A stretch of 45,088 nucleotides of DNA from Gammaproteobacteria bacterium (GCA_018815765.1 JAHIWM010000102.1:1-45088); one strand, 5' to 3'; counted from the stretch's first letter, positions 16,293-26,103 are shown. Numbers and translations: made by a program. Notes: generated by a model not told the origin, from the sequence alone.

Positions 16293-17249
16293 GTGTTCAA
16301 CAGATCAAATTTCACTAAATCAACTCTCGTAAAAGGCTTTTTAGTTTTTCTGACTATTTTGAATGTCGGCGCAGTCAGCGCTGATGAGTTCCCAACCTGG
16401 GATACTGGTGTTACTGCCCATAACGAAGCTCAGGTCAGAAACTTTCATCCTACTTTTGATTTTGACTCAGATGGTTGCTATCCGGGCACACCATTTCATC
16501 GTTATGAATCCTTGCGTCAGAACCCTGGTTTAGGTGCAACCTCCAGCTATTACGGTGGTTGCCGTGATGCGGGCTGGGGCAATATCTCTAATACCATTCA
16601 CAGACAACTTTGCCAGGTTAGTACTGACGGCTGGGAACGTTGTGCGCATTTTTATGAGCTGTATTTTGAGAAAGATCAGGCGGTTCACTTAACCTTTTTA
16701 GCTGGCCATCGTCATGATGTGGAAACTGTGATTGTCTGGACTGCCAAAGGCCATGGACAGGAATTTGTTAGCCATGTCTCTACCAGTGCACATGGCAGCT
16801 TTGATACCCGTGCTATGAATACGTTGCAGCAACACAATGGCCATCCGTTGGTGGTGTACCATAAAGATGGTGCAGGCACGCACGCTTTCCGTTTTGCCAA
16901 TGCCACAGATAAAGCCAATGTGGAATTTCAGGGCAACTGGGGTGAGTTTTATGCGCCAAATATCATCAGCCATTACCGCGCTGTGGCACAGTGGGATTCG
17001 AATGAGCAGACGCGCCATGATCGCAATACACAATATCGCATGGCACTGGAGCAATCTAACTTTGGTTCAGCCAGTTTTAAAACCCGTAACGATCAACTGA
17101 TTATGGATCAGGCCAATGCGAACGTGCCTCGCTCTGATGCCTTGTGGGCCAACACCTGGTTTAACTGGGACGATATAGCCGCCACCAAAGCCAAAGAGTT
17201 ACAGGCGAACTATCCTGGTATTTATCAGACAATTAAAGACCGCTATTAA
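16293..17249 (+). CDS. Secreted NPP1/NLP-family protein (necrosis-inducing-like)
   Basis: 318 aa with a GTG start preceded by GGAGGT, and a signal peptide ending at about VSA (residue 30). The hallmark heptapeptide of NLP proteins (GHRHDWE) appears as GHRHDVE at 138-144: Trp is replaced by Val while the charged residues remain. Other family features are PFHRYESLRQNPGLGATSSYYGGCRD and the LVVYHKDGAGTHAFRFA segment. Four cysteines (62, 90, 107, 117) could form two disulfides. NLPs of plant pathogens bind sphingolipids and lyse membranes, but many bacterial members have unknown roles; no plant association is implied. Own terminator follows. Confidence 0.88.
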   Translation: MFNRSNFTKSTLVKGFLVFLTILNVGAVSADEFPTWDTGVTAHNEAQVRNFHPTFDFDSDGCYPGTPFHRYESLRQNPGLGATSSYYGGCRDAGWGNISNTIHRQLCQVSTDGWERCAHFYELYFEKDQAVHLTFLAGHRHDVETVIVWTAKGHGQEFVSHVSTSAHGSFDTRAMNTLQQHNGHPLVVYHKDGAGTHAFRFANATDKANVEFQGNWGEFYAPNIISHYRAVAQWDSNEQTRHDRNTQYRMALEQSNFGSASFKTRNDQLIMDQANANVPRSDALWANTWFNWDDIAATKAKELQANYPGIYQTIKDRY

Positions 17250-17262
17250 TTTTCCTTTCTCC

Positions 17263-17300
17263 ACAGTGTGTTGCGGTTTCACTGCAGCACGCTGTTTTTA
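17263..17300 (+). terminator. Rho-independent terminator of the NLP gene
   Basis: Twelve-pair stem ACAGTGTGTTGC (17263-17274)/GCAGCACGCTGT (17284-17295), including two G-T pairs, a nine-base loop and TTTTTA following. Confidence 0.75.
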
Positions 17301-17434
17301 TTTCGTCTTCTATGTCCGTTTTTGCGCGCTTTATGCTTTAGTCTGGCTTAAGTTTGAGTTCAGCCTGGACTGCTACCTTCAATAGGTACTGTGACATTTT
17401 GTCGCTCCCAACCGCCTTTAAGAAGGATATTAAA

Positions 17435-17875
17435 ATGACCTTTAAATCCATTCTGTTGCAACAAAATATTTTTGCAGCTCTGTGTCTTAGTGCCTTAGTT
17501 ACAGTGGCTCCTGCTGTTGCTCAAACGCAAGCCAGCTGTAGCGCTTTAAAAGGCTGTGAACAAAAATTCTGTGAGATGGAAATTCAACTGAATATGGCGA
17601 AGCAAACAGGAGATAACAACCAGGTTGCGGGTTTACAAATGGCGCTGGATAACGCCAGAACCAGTTGTAGCGACAGCAGATTAAAAGATGCTCTGACCGC
17701 CAAGCTGGCCGAAGCGAATCAGGATTTAGTGCGCTATCAGGCTGATTTGCAGCAGGCAGAGCAGCAGGGTAAAAAAGATAAAGTAATGAAGTACAAGAAA
17801 AAACTGGAAGAAACAACCAGCGAAATCAATAGATTAAATGATCAACTGAATCAGTTGGAACTACTGCCTCAGTGA
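17435..17875 (+). CDS. DUF1090 (YqjC-like) periplasmic coiled-coil protein
   Basis: 146 aa from the ATG at 17435, chosen for AGAAGGA upstream and the signal peptide that follows (to about VAQTQA). The mature part has conserved CSALKGCEQKFCEMEIQLNMA, then Ala/Lys/Glu-rich helices (residues about 60-140) predicted to form a coiled coil. These are the DUF1090 features; E. coli YqjC is the familiar member, of unknown function. A bidirectional terminator follows. Confidence 0.85.
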   Translation: MTFKSILLQQNIFAALCLSALVTVAPAVAQTQASCSALKGCEQKFCEMEIQLNMAKQTGDNNQVAGLQMALDNARTSCSDSRLKDALTAKLAEANQDLVRYQADLQQAEQQGKKDKVMKYKKKLEETTSEINRLNDQLNQLELLPQ

Positions 17876-17892
17876 TCGCGACACAGACTGAA

Positions 17893-17921
17893 ATCAGGCG
17901 CTATTGCGCCTGATGTTTTTT
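17893..17921. terminator. Terminator between converging genes
   Basis: Nine-base perfect stem ATCAGGCGC (17893-17901)/GCGCCTGAT (17906-17914) with loop TATT and a T-run (17916-17921) for the rightward DUF1090 gene. The hairpin overlaps the last codons of the leftward metallophosphoesterase. Confidence 0.88.
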
Positions 17922-19919
17922 CAGAGAGCTTAGTTCGCCTGTTTGCATATTCAGCAGAAAATCACCGTTCGGCTGGCCTTGTAAAAAGCCATCGATAATT
18001 TGAAATAAAGCGGCAAATTTATATCTGCTGTACTGAGGTAAAGTCCACTTAGTCCATTCCTGAACTGGTGTTGCTGTATCTGGTTGTTGCAATGTCTCAG
18101 TAAAAAAACCGTACTCTTTCAGCCGCGCTGCAGGGATATCAGGCAACGCCAGCTCACCGGCATTTTGTAAGCGGTAAAAATCCAGCACTAAATCAAAGCC
18201 TGTCCAGTTTGCTAAATCTTCAAGTTTTAGCCCTGCAGCTAAAGCTTGAACTTGGGCCTTTTGTCTTGCCTGTTGCCATTCAGGGCTTTGACTGAGTTGC
18301 TGTAACAGGGCTGGAGAAAATTCCCCTAGTGTCACCTTGGTATTCAGTTGCGCGAGCAGCAGCATTTGTTCGCCATTTAACGCCAGCAATAACTGTCGTA
18401 GTTCATCCGGCCAATCGTTAGGCAAAAAGCGTAAGCGCGTCAGTTCGCGTAAATGGCCATTGGCAAATTCGCGGTAGTTTTTCGACTGCAGAATCTTGGC
18501 ATCCCACAATGGCTGTTTGTCTTGTTTTAGCTGCTGCCATTCGTGCTGATAATGCTCAAATAACTGATTAAACCCAGGGACGTCCTGAAGCACTATGGTC
18601 TGAACTTTGACCTGATCCGCATTGGTCAGGGTCAGTAACTTATAAGCTGGCACATAAGCGGCTAAAGAGGGCGCCTGAATATTCACCAGACTATTGCCGA
18701 GGCGTGAATTAGCGACAGCAGTATTGTTTAAATGCATATGGCCACCTATATGCAGCCGTACGCCAAGATCGGCCAGTCTGTGACTGATTTGTGCTTTAGG
18801 GCTGCGTGATAACTGACCACGATCTTCGCCTAATAAAGCCGCTATATGCTGGGTTTGGCCCTGATAAAATTCGATCATAGGGTAATGGCTGAAGGTGACT
18901 AGTGTTTTGCCCTGAGCTTTAGCGCGCGCTGCCACTTGTTTGATCCAGGCCATCACCTGCGGTTTGTAGTCAAACATAGCGTTGTAACCGGCATTGCCTG
19001 AACCTTCAAAAGCTGCAGCTTCATTGCCTTTGCCTGCATAGCCGGCTTTAGGTTTGTAGACGTTGGCATCTATGGCCAATAACCATAATCCTGCAACAGG
19101 TTCCACCAGATAACTGGCATCAGGAAGTTCATGGCAGTTGTTATAGCCTGGTTTTTTATAAATACCGCCAGCACCTTGCTGGCAAATTTCAAACTGGCGT
19201 TTGGCTAAATCGGATTGGGCGAGAGCTTCGGTGTAGCTGTAATTGCCGTTTGTGTATTGGCTATAAGGTGTTTCCCAGTACAGATCACTGGTTTTAGGGT
19301 AAAAACCAAAGTCTGACAACTCCGTCATTAATTCTCGATAGCCCAGTTCTTTGACTTCTTCAGTACAAATTACTGGTGCAGCCTTGTTCGTACAAGGTTC
19401 AGCCCCCGGGCTAAAAATAGCCAGTGGCCGGCCATCTGGCCCTAAGTAATCTGGTTTACCCGCCGCATGGGCATATGGCCGTACCGGATCGTGATTGCCT
19501 AAGGTCAGTAAAAACTTCAGGCCATGGGTTTTGCTGTAGTGCTGCAAAATAGCTTTTAAACCACGGATATGCACAGTCTGACCATCGTCACTAAAGTCAC
19601 CCGGCAGTACTACCAGCTTGATATTGCGACGCACCAGATCATCTAAAGCTGCACGCAGCGCAAAGTAGTTTTCATTAAAAAGTCGGGTGGATTGCAGTTG
19701 GGCGGCCATGGTTCGGATAGTTGCAGCTTTGTTTTTACTTTGGTCTTTGGTTTCACTAGCACTTCTAAGGCCTTTAAAGCTGCCGTCGTTAAACTCTGCA
19801 TACACATCATGAAAATGTATGTCAGGTAAAAAGGCAATTTGAACCGGCGCGCTTTGTTCTGCAGCTAATGCTGGTAAACAGAATAAAGCCAATATAGTGC
19901 CAAAAAAATGGGTTTTCAT
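17901..19919 (-). CDS. Secreted calcineurin-like metallophosphoesterase
   Basis: 672 aa from the Met at 19919, which gives a clean signal peptide (MKTHFFGTILALFCLPALA); a Met 13 codons upstream is less likely. Dimetal site motifs occur in order: DxH in FLPDIHFHD, GDFSDDG, GNHD (LTLGNHDP), SHYP and GHMH (HIGGHMHLN). The C-terminal 250 residues are Leu/Gln-rich and helical, not recognised. Expected to hydrolyse a phosphoester in the periplasm or outside the cell; substrate unknown. It follows the TonB-dependent receptor in the same direction, but a strong terminator hairpin lies between them. Confidence 0.92.
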   Translation of the reverse strand: MKTHFFGTILALFCLPALAAEQSAPVQIAFLPDIHFHDVYAEFNDGSFKGLRSASETKDQSKNKAATIRTMAAQLQSTRLFNENYFALRAALDDLVRRNIKLVVLPGDFSDDGQTVHIRGLKAILQHYSKTHGLKFLLTLGNHDPVRPYAHAAGKPDYLGPDGRPLAIFSPGAEPCTNKAAPVICTEEVKELGYRELMTELSDFGFYPKTSDLYWETPYSQYTNGNYSYTEALAQSDLAKRQFEICQQGAGGIYKKPGYNNCHELPDASYLVEPVAGLWLLAIDANVYKPKAGYAGKGNEAAAFEGSGNAGYNAMFDYKPQVMAWIKQVAARAKAQGKTLVTFSHYPMIEFYQGQTQHIAALLGEDRGQLSRSPKAQISHRLADLGVRLHIGGHMHLNNTAVANSRLGNSLVNIQAPSLAAYVPAYKLLTLTNADQVKVQTIVLQDVPGFNQLFEHYQHEWQQLKQDKQPLWDAKILQSKNYREFANGHLRELTRLRFLPNDWPDELRQLLLALNGEQMLLLAQLNTKVTLGEFSPALLQQLSQSPEWQQARQKAQVQALAAGLKLEDLANWTGFDLVLDFYRLQNAGELALPDIPAARLKEYGFFTETLQQPDTATPVQEWTKWTLPQYSRYKFAALFQIIDGFLQGQPNGDFLLNMQTGELSSLKKHQAQ

Positions 19920-19945
19920 CAGTGAGGCTGCCCTTGTAATCGGAA

Positions 19946-19975
19946 TAAAAAAGGCCACAGGGGGGCTGTGGCCTT
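19946..19975 (-). terminator. Strong terminator between receptor and phosphoesterase genes
   Basis: Ten-base perfect stem AAGGCCACAG (19951-19960)/CTGTGGCCTT (19966-19975) with a five-base G loop. On the minus strand it is followed by a T-run (TTTTTTATT). It lies 38 bases after the receptor stop and only 27 bases before the phosphoesterase start, so the latter depends on read-through or a promoter inside the receptor gene. Confidence 0.9.
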
Positions 19976-20012
19976 ATTGTGTTTTATCACTTAAATAACC
20001 TGAAGAACAGGA

Positions 20013-22793
20013 TTAGAAATCTGCACGCAGACCTAAGCTTACACGTCTGCCTGAGAACTCATACATCACAGGGAAAGACGGATCCATGGTGTAACCAGAG
20101 GTTTCTTCGTCTGTGATATTGATACCTTTTAAGCTTAACTTCACGTTATCCGTCAGCTGGTAGCCTAAGGCGATGTCCGTCTGGCCGTAAGCGTCACGGT
20201 AGACTGGGTACATATTCAGGTGAATATACTCAACGTATTTGTCTTTGTAGTTGTATGAAATTCGGGCATCAAAGACGTCGTTTTCATAATAAGCTGTAAA
20301 GTTGTAGGTCTTATCCGCTAAACCTTCCGGAGGCGTTGGGATATCTAAGTCAGAAGCACCTGTTAAGCTGTTATCCAGCATGGTGTAGTTTGCGTTGATA
20401 CCAAAACCATCCAGTGATTCGCTCAGCATAGTCAGAGGCAACTGGGCAATTAACTCCAGACCTGTCACTTTGTAAGAACCTTCCGCATTGACAGGCTGGA
20501 ACACTTCAAAGTCGTAATAACCGTCCAGTGAACCGTCCGCATTACGTTTTTCCACATCTTCCACTATACCGGTCAGTTCTTCACGCACTACGCCTTCGAT
20601 ATCTTTCCAGAAGTAAGATGCAGCCAGAATACCACCGTTTTCCATATACCATTCAACGCCAGTTTCCCATTGTTTAGCTTTGGTTGGCTTCAGGCCCGGG
20701 TTACCGTCTTTAAAGCGGAATTCGTTCCAGCTTACTGTACGTTTGTAGGCGATGTCGGCTAAATCAGGACGCATCAGCGTTTCTGATGCAGCAGTACGCC
20801 AAATCACATCCTCAGCCACTTCAACGGTCAGGTTAAAGCTTGGTAATACATCGTTGTAGCTGCCGTCTGCAGACACTGGATCTTTAGTGTAACCTGTAGT
20901 GCCATCTTCGTTTTGAATCGGGTGATAACCAAAAGATAAAACGTCAGTATCGACTGCACGCACACCAGCGTTTAACTTGCTTGGTAAGCCACCTATTTCA
21001 AAGTCAAAATTACTCATGGCGTATAAAGCCGTGACTTCTTCATCCACACGGTAGTACTGGTCAACCTGGAATGGTGTAAAGAAACCTGCATAACGGAAAG
21101 TGCTACGGGCATAGTCGTTTGACACTTGCATCCAGTTCAGATCTTTGGCCTGATAAGCGCCGCCAGAGGCGATATCAGTGACATAACCTAATTCGCTGTC
21201 TTTTAACGTACGTTTGTTCACGTATGAGCTGTCGCCTGCTTTTGGTCCCTGGATTTTGATGGCGCCAAAATTACGTTCTTTTGATTTATCGGTGTAACGC
21301 ACACCAAACTGCACACTGCTCAGAGCTGGCAGCATGGACCATTCCAGCTCTTTTTTAAAGTCGAGCTGAGCAGCGTATTTATCGTCCTGAACTTCTTCCA
21401 GTTCAGTTTCATAAGCTTCAAACAGGTATTTGTCAGCAGCGTTGTACATGTCGATGCTGGCCGGGTTGTCGCTTTTAATGGTTTCGCCACCATTTGCAGT
21501 CCAGCGGGTGCGGGACGGAGCATAAGCCACATGCTTCAGGTTTGAGTAATCAGCCGTTTTCTCTGCACCTGAAAAACCAGCCAGCGCATTGATATCCCAA
21601 CCGTTGACTTCCCAGTCCATAGTCACGCTGTACTGAGTGAAATCTGTTTCGTTAATACGCTCTTTACTTAAAAACTCATGCTGAGTTGCGGTATAAGACA
21701 CGTCGGTCAGTACAACCATGCCGTATTCAGCTAGCGTGGTATCGTCGTAGTCATGAATAGTTTCTAAAGTGCTGCGGCTTGAGGCAGAGTAAGCGGCTGC
21801 ATCATATTCATCTTCAGTGTTGTCATAACCACCTAACATGGCATCAAAAGTCAGACTGAAGCTGGAGCTTGGTTTGTATTGCACTGAAGCCGTGCTGCCC
21901 CATTTGTCTTGTTCACTTTGGAAGACACGGTCGCCCACTTTGTCCTGGAAAATAATACGGCTGGTTTCGTCTTTATCTTTGAAATCACTGACAATAACGC
22001 CTGCATCACGTTCCAGTACCGCTGCGGCCTGAGTTGAACGTGGTGCTGAAGCTTCAAGGAAACGACCCATAGGACGGAAGTTGATACCAGAGTTTGAATC
22101 TGTTCTGTTATTACGCTCTGCTTTAGAGAAAGACACTAAAGCACCCCAGTCACCCCAGGTATCGCTGGCCAGGAAAGAGAATTTAGGATCGGTTTTTTCT
22201 GAAATAGAGTTATGAGCACCTTCAGCTGACACCACAAATTGTGCGTCGCTGTAGTCAAAAGGCTTAGCTGTGCCAATTTGTACTGAACCTGCAATACCAC
22301 CTTCTTCATCTGCAGCGGTAGGAGATTTTTGTACAGTCACACTTTGAATAATTTCAGAGGCAAAAATATCAAACTCCACATCACGACCACCGCTACCTGA
22401 AGCTGTTGCCAGGTTATTGATAGAGACATGGGTAAATTCAGATGGCAAGCTTCGTACGTTTACTTTGCTGCCAAGGCCTTTGTTACGTTCAATCGTCACA
22501 CCAGGCATACGTTGCAGTGCTTCAGCCAGGTTTTGCTCAGGGAAGTCGGCAATATCTGTTGCCACTATAGAATCAGAGAAACCAATGTTCTCTTTTTTCA
22601 TATCAACGGCTTGTTCCAGACTTTTGCTGTAGGTGCCTTTAACGGAAATCACTTCAACTTTCTGCTCAGTCGGCTTGTCTTGTGCAAAAGCAGGTAAACT
22701 GATGGCAGTACCCAGCAATAACTGGCTGATGGCCAGACTTAAGGCTGTGCGTTTTGATACAAGATGATGACGGTATTGACTCTGACTTTTCAT
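20013..22793 (-). CDS. TonB-dependent outer-membrane receptor
   Basis: 926 aa from the Met at 22793, supported by AAGGA seven bases upstream; a Met eight codons earlier is unsupported. Signal peptide ends near AFAQ. A TonB-box-like segment (EVISVKGTY) is followed by the plug (IVATDIADFPEQNLAEALQRMPGV, then VNVRSLPSEFTHVSINN), which resembles the TonB-Xanth-Caul (TIGR01782-like) group used for carbohydrates and other large nutrients. The barrel ends with the aromatic C-terminus GRRVSLGLRADF. Ligand unknown; the neighbouring secreted phosphoesterase hints at an organophosphate or similar, by inference only. Confidence 0.95.
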   Translation of the reverse strand: MKSQSQYRHHLVSKRTALSLAISQLLLGTAISLPAFAQDKPTEQKVEVISVKGTYSKSLEQAVDMKKENIGFSDSIVATDIADFPEQNLAEALQRMPGVTIERNKGLGSKVNVRSLPSEFTHVSINNLATASGSGGRDVEFDIFASEIIQSVTVQKSPTAADEEGGIAGSVQIGTAKPFDYSDAQFVVSAEGAHNSISEKTDPKFSFLASDTWGDWGALVSFSKAERNNRTDSNSGINFRPMGRFLEASAPRSTQAAAVLERDAGVIVSDFKDKDETSRIIFQDKVGDRVFQSEQDKWGSTASVQYKPSSSFSLTFDAMLGGYDNTEDEYDAAAYSASSRSTLETIHDYDDTTLAEYGMVVLTDVSYTATQHEFLSKERINETDFTQYSVTMDWEVNGWDINALAGFSGAEKTADYSNLKHVAYAPSRTRWTANGGETIKSDNPASIDMYNAADKYLFEAYETELEEVQDDKYAAQLDFKKELEWSMLPALSSVQFGVRYTDKSKERNFGAIKIQGPKAGDSSYVNKRTLKDSELGYVTDIASGGAYQAKDLNWMQVSNDYARSTFRYAGFFTPFQVDQYYRVDEEVTALYAMSNFDFEIGGLPSKLNAGVRAVDTDVLSFGYHPIQNEDGTTGYTKDPVSADGSYNDVLPSFNLTVEVAEDVIWRTAASETLMRPDLADIAYKRTVSWNEFRFKDGNPGLKPTKAKQWETGVEWYMENGGILAASYFWKDIEGVVREELTGIVEDVEKRNADGSLDGYYDFEVFQPVNAEGSYKVTGLELIAQLPLTMLSESLDGFGINANYTMLDNSLTGASDLDIPTPPEGLADKTYNFTAYYENDVFDARISYNYKDKYVEYIHLNMYPVYRDAYGQTDIALGYQLTDNVKLSLKGINITDEETSGYTMDPSFPVMYEFSGRRVSLGLRADF

Positions 22794-23347
22794 TCCCAAA
22801 TCCTTAGCTGATATCATTATTTTTTCACTGCTACACTGGTTTTCTAAAGTGTAGTGGCGGTGCTCAACGACGGGCGAGGTTACAGAGCTACTGTGATGTT
22901 TTTATTTCAACGATATGAAGCGGGTTGAGGATTTGTTGTAAATAAAGTGAACTAAAAAAGTTGCAGGATTTTGTTGCTGAAAATTTCTGAATGTAACCGA
23001 TTTCATTTGATTCTTTATGATTTTAGGGGGAAAGGTATTTTAAATCATATACTTATTTTTGAGTTTTAATATTTTTCTGAGGTGTATGGTTGTTCCTTTT
23101 TTTTGTATTTGTTTCAGGTGAAGCAACCTTGCTATCCGTATTTATTACTTTTTTTTCAAGGCGATAAAACACCATATTTTTGCGATTAACGTTGCAACTT
23201 TGTCAGTGAAGCATTGTTTATGTGCCGAATGGCTGTGGCGTCGAATTAAATGTTGTGTCTGTAGCACTGTCGGGTGCAGTATATAAATTAATCACAAAAG
23301 CATAGCTTTATGCTGAACAGAAACGACCGAATACCATTGGAGTTGTT
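22794..23347. other. Long AT-rich divergent intergenic region
   Basis: 554 bases between the receptor (leftward) and the dienelactone hydrolase (rightward). The part from about 22920 to 23190 is visibly richer in A/T, with T-runs, than the flanking genes. Near the receptor start CTACACT (22831-22837)/AGTGTAG (22848-22854) forms a seven-base stem in its leader. No ORF with a ribosome site, RNA gene or Pho-box-like repeat was seen here. Both promoters must lie in it. Confidence 0.5.
23299..23314. promoter_or_regulatory. Inverted repeat upstream of the hydrolase operon
   Basis: AGCATA GCTT TATGCT, a perfect 6+4+6 repeat 33 bases before the start at 23348 and just downstream of a -10-like TATAAA (23282-23287). 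A repressor bound here would block the promoter. No regulator is assigned; the AraC/GyrI-like gene at the other end of the cluster is one candidate. Confidence 0.35.
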
Positions 23348-24238
23348 ATGTCTGATCGTAAAACTGCCAAAGATTTTCATCCTGAAGCCTTGAGGTTATT
23401 TGACCGTTATGTACATGGCGATATCAGTCGACGTGACTTTTTAACGGGTGCCGCAAAGTTTGCAGTGGCTGGTATGACAGCGGTCACTATATTGCAGGCA
23501 TTAACACCCAACTATGCGATGGGTCAGCACATTCAACCCGACGACCCGCAATTGGACGCTGTGTATCTGACCTACCCAAGCCCAAAAGGTTATGGTGATT
23601 TAAAAGGCTATCTGGTTAAACCCAAGACAATGACAGCTAAATTACCGCTGGTGCTGGTGGTGCATGAAAACCGCGGTTTAAATCCTCATATTGAAGATGT
23701 AGCACGCCGTCTGGCGTTAGCTGGTTTTATTGCATTTGCACCTGATGCTTTGTTTCCGCTGGGTGGTTATCCGGGGGATGAAGACAAAGCCCGCGCTATG
23801 TTTGCTTTATTGGATCAGGACAAAACCCGGCAAGACTTTATTGAAAGCGTTGCTATTTTACAAAAGCTGCCTCAAGGCAATGGCAAAGTGGGGGTTGTTG
23901 GCTTTTGTTATGGCGGCGGCATGTCGAACTTTCTGGCCACAGAGTTACCAGACTTAGCTGCTGCAGTGCCTTTTTATGGGCGACAAGCTGATTTAGATAA
24001 AGTAGCTGCTATTCAAGCGCCCTTGCTTATTCATTACGCCAGTGACGATGAGCGGGTCAATGTCGGCGCTCAAGCTTATGACGAGGCGCTTAAGGCTGCA
24101 GGTAAAAATGCCCAAAGTTATATCTATCCGGACACTCAGCACGGTTTTCATAACGACACCACACCCCGTTATGACCAAGCCGCTGCAGAACTGGCCTGGA
24201 GCCGGACTATCGAATTTTTTAAACAACATTTAGGTTAA
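23348..24238 (+). CDS. Tat-exported dienelactone hydrolase-family protein
   Basis: 296 aa alpha/beta hydrolase. N-terminal SRRDFLTG (28-35) followed by a hydrophobic stretch is a twin-arginine signal, so it should be exported folded. Catalytic features of the DLH family: Glu in VHENRG (about 107), nucleophile Cys187 in GFCYGGG, Asp in ASDDER (about 233) and His265 in DTQHGFHND. The classic DLH opens dienelactone in chloroaromatic breakdown, but exported Tat members have uncharacterised substrates. First gene of a same-direction run; 27 bases to the next gene. Confidence 0.92.
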   Translation: MSDRKTAKDFHPEALRLFDRYVHGDISRRDFLTGAAKFAVAGMTAVTILQALTPNYAMGQHIQPDDPQLDAVYLTYPSPKGYGDLKGYLVKPKTMTAKLPLVLVVHENRGLNPHIEDVARRLALAGFIAFAPDALFPLGGYPGDEDKARAMFALLDQDKTRQDFIESVAILQKLPQGNGKVGVVGFCYGGGMSNFLATELPDLAAAVPFYGRQADLDKVAAIQAPLLIHYASDDERVNVGAQAYDEALKAAGKNAQSYIYPDTQHGFHNDTTPRYDQAAAELAWSRTIEFFKQHLG

Positions 24239-24265
24239 AACGATTTATCTGAACAGAGGGATTGT

Positions 24266-25120
24266 ATGCATCAGTTGGTAGGGACACTGGTTTTTATATG
24301 TGTGATGAGTAGCGCATCTGCGGTTGCACAAGTTGCAGATGCATTAGGGAACTGGCACAGTTTTGACTCTAAAGTGATGCAGGAAAAACGTGATTTTGCG
24401 GTCTACCTACCACCTTCTTATGGCAAGTCGGATAAAAAATATCCTGTTATTTATTTGTTGGATGGTGATCAACGCAGACTCAATGCAGTGGCGGGTATTC
24501 ATGACGCTTTAAGTACAGAACTTCTGGAGCAGCAGGTCAATGAAGCCATTCTTGTCGCTATACCCAACAGCGAGCTCGCTATTCGAGAACGGGATCTGAC
24601 ACCCACTAACGTTGATTGGGTGTTTAAGGGAAAATTGCTTGAGGATTTTGACAATATTGGTCAAGCGGATCGTTTTATCGAGTTTTTCCGGCAAGAACTG
24701 ATCCCAAGGATTAACTCGGACTACCGAACTTCGGATAAAAGGATCCTGGTTGGAGAATCTTTTGGTGGCTTGTTTGCTGCTCATACATTGCTGACTCAAC
24801 CAGATGTTTTTACCGACTATTTAATTATTGATGCCACATCCTTGTGGGACAACAATTACCTCAACCGAAAGTATACCGAGCTTGATTACGACAAAAACCT
24901 GACAAAGGCGAATGTCTGGTTCTCTTTTGCTAATAATGAAGCTTTCGGTGATATAGGCGCGACAAACTATCAATGGGGTATGGAGCTGGTTTCCAGACTT
25001 AAAAAACACCCTACAGTGAAGGTAAGCGAGCAATTTTTCCAGCATGAAAGTCATGGCACTGTGGCTTTGCAAAGCTGGTATTTCGGTTTGCGTCATCTCA
25101 ACAAAAAGACAGCACACTGA
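24266..25120 (+). CDS. Secreted esterase, enterochelin-esterase/EsteraseD-like
   Basis: 284 aa alpha/beta hydrolase of the putative-esterase family. Signal peptide about residues 1-22. [22 protein letters not shown] is the typical entry strand; nucleophile Ser165 lies in GESFGG; the catalytic His is likely in HESHGT near the C-terminus. GAGGG lies before the start. Acts outside the cytoplasm on an unknown ester. Part of the run 23348-26548. Confidence 0.88.
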   Translation: MHQLVGTLVFICVMSSASAVAQVADALGNWHSFDSKVMQEKRDFAVYLPPSYGKSDKKYPVIYLLDGDQRRLNAVAGIHDALSTELLEQQVNEAILVAIPNSELAIRERDLTPTNVDWVFKGKLLEDFDNIGQADRFIEFFRQELIPRINSDYRTSDKRILVGESFGGLFAAHTLLTQPDVFTDYLIIDATSLWDNNYLNRKYTELDYDKNLTKANVWFSFANNEAFGDIGATNYQWGMELVSRLKKHPTVKVSEQFFQHESHGTVALQSWYFGLRHLNKKTAH

Positions 25121-25140
25121 AGTCGAACTATGGAGAAGGT

Positions 25141-25506
25141 ATGAGTTATCAGGCTATTAATTTTAAAGACAAGTTTGCGAAGTTTGACAATCACTGGTCA
25201 CCCCGTGTTATCGCTGAAATGAATGACTATCAGTTTAAGTTGGTGAAAGTGGCGGGTGAGTTTGTCTGGCACGATCACCCGGATACCGATGAAGTCTTTA
25301 TTGTGATGGATGGCGTGCTGGATATTGAATTTGAAGATGGCAAAGTGACCTTGCAATCCGGCGAGATGTTTGTTGTGCCTAAAGGCGTCAGGCATAAACC
25401 CGGCGCAAAAGATGAATGCCAGATCTTGTTGGTTGAACCTAAAGGTGTGGTGAATACCGGGGAAGCCCAAAGTGTGCTTACCGCTCAGAATGATGTTTGG
25501 ATATAG
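25141..25506 (+). CDS. Cupin-domain protein
   Basis: 121 aa single-domain cupin, cytoplasmic. Motif 1 metal-binding residues: [24 protein letters not shown]; motif 2: [19 protein letters not shown]. Both His pairs and the Glu are present, so it should hold a metal. Ribosome site GGAGAAGG just upstream. Cupins of this size are often small isomerases, dioxygenases or sugar-binding proteins; no specific role can be assigned. 20 bases after the esterase, 18 before nudK. Confidence 0.85.
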   Translation: MSYQAINFKDKFAKFDNHWSPRVIAEMNDYQFKLVKVAGEFVWHDHPDTDEVFIVMDGVLDIEFEDGKVTLQSGEMFVVPKGVRHKPGAKDECQILLVEPKGVVNTGEAQSVLTAQNDVWI

Positions 25507-25524
25507 AGTGGCAGGATTTTTTCA

Positions 25525-26103
25525 ATGAGCACTAAAATCAGAAATATTCAGAAAACCCTGTTGTCGGATAACTGGTACAGCCTGAATAAGTATTCTTTTG
25601 AATACCAGAGCCACAGTGGTGAATGGCAACAGCAGCACCGTGAAGCCTACGACCGTGGTAATGGCGCTACTATTTTGTTGTACAACAAAACGAAAGGCAC
25701 AGTGATCCTGACGCGCCAGTTTCGTATGCCTACTTATGTTAATGGCAACACAGATGGTTTATTGATTGAAACCTGTGCTGGCTTACTGGAGCAGGATAAC
25801 CCGGAAGATTGCATTAAACGTGAGGCCGAAGAAGAAACTGGCTACAAAGTAGATAAAGTGCAAAAGTTGTTTGAAGCTTATATGTCGCCGGGTTCTGTCA
25901 CCGAAATCATCCATTTTTTTGCCGCTGAATATGCAGAGGAGATGCAGGTTTCAGCTGGCGGTGGTTTGGCGCATGAGCAGGAAAACATCGAAGTGCTGGA
26001 ACTGGATTTTGCACGGGCTTATTCGATGATAGGCACAGGTGAAATTAAAGACGGTAAAACTATTATGCTGCTGCAATACGCCAGGATCCATGGCTTGTGT
26101 TGA
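25525..26103 (+). CDS. nudK: NudK-like Nudix hydrolase (GDP-mannose pyrophosphatase type)
   Basis: 192 aa. Strong similarity in pattern to E. coli NudK, which cleaves GDP-mannose to GMP and mannose 1-phosphate: [26 protein letters not shown], the Nudix helix [42 protein letters not shown] and the C-terminal [19 protein letters not shown]. Cytoplasmic. AGGA ribosome site. Sits between two cupin genes in the hydrolase run; the sugar-nucleotide activity does not obviously connect with the exported esterases. Confidence 0.9.
   Translation: MSTKIRNIQKTLLSDNWYSLNKYSFEYQSHSGEWQQQHREAYDRGNGATILLYNKTKGTVILTRQFRMPTYVNGNTDGLLIETCAGLLEQDNPEDCIKREAEEETGYKVDKVQKLFEAYMSPGSVTEIIHFFAAEYAEEMQVSAGGGLAHEQENIEVLELDFARAYSMIGTGEIKDGKTIMLLQYARIHGLC

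Noticed and set aside
22794-23347. Pho-box-like repeat before the TonB-dependent receptor
   Set aside because: Looked for TGTCAT repeats at 11-base spacing on both strands because of the adjacent phosphoesterase; none convincing.
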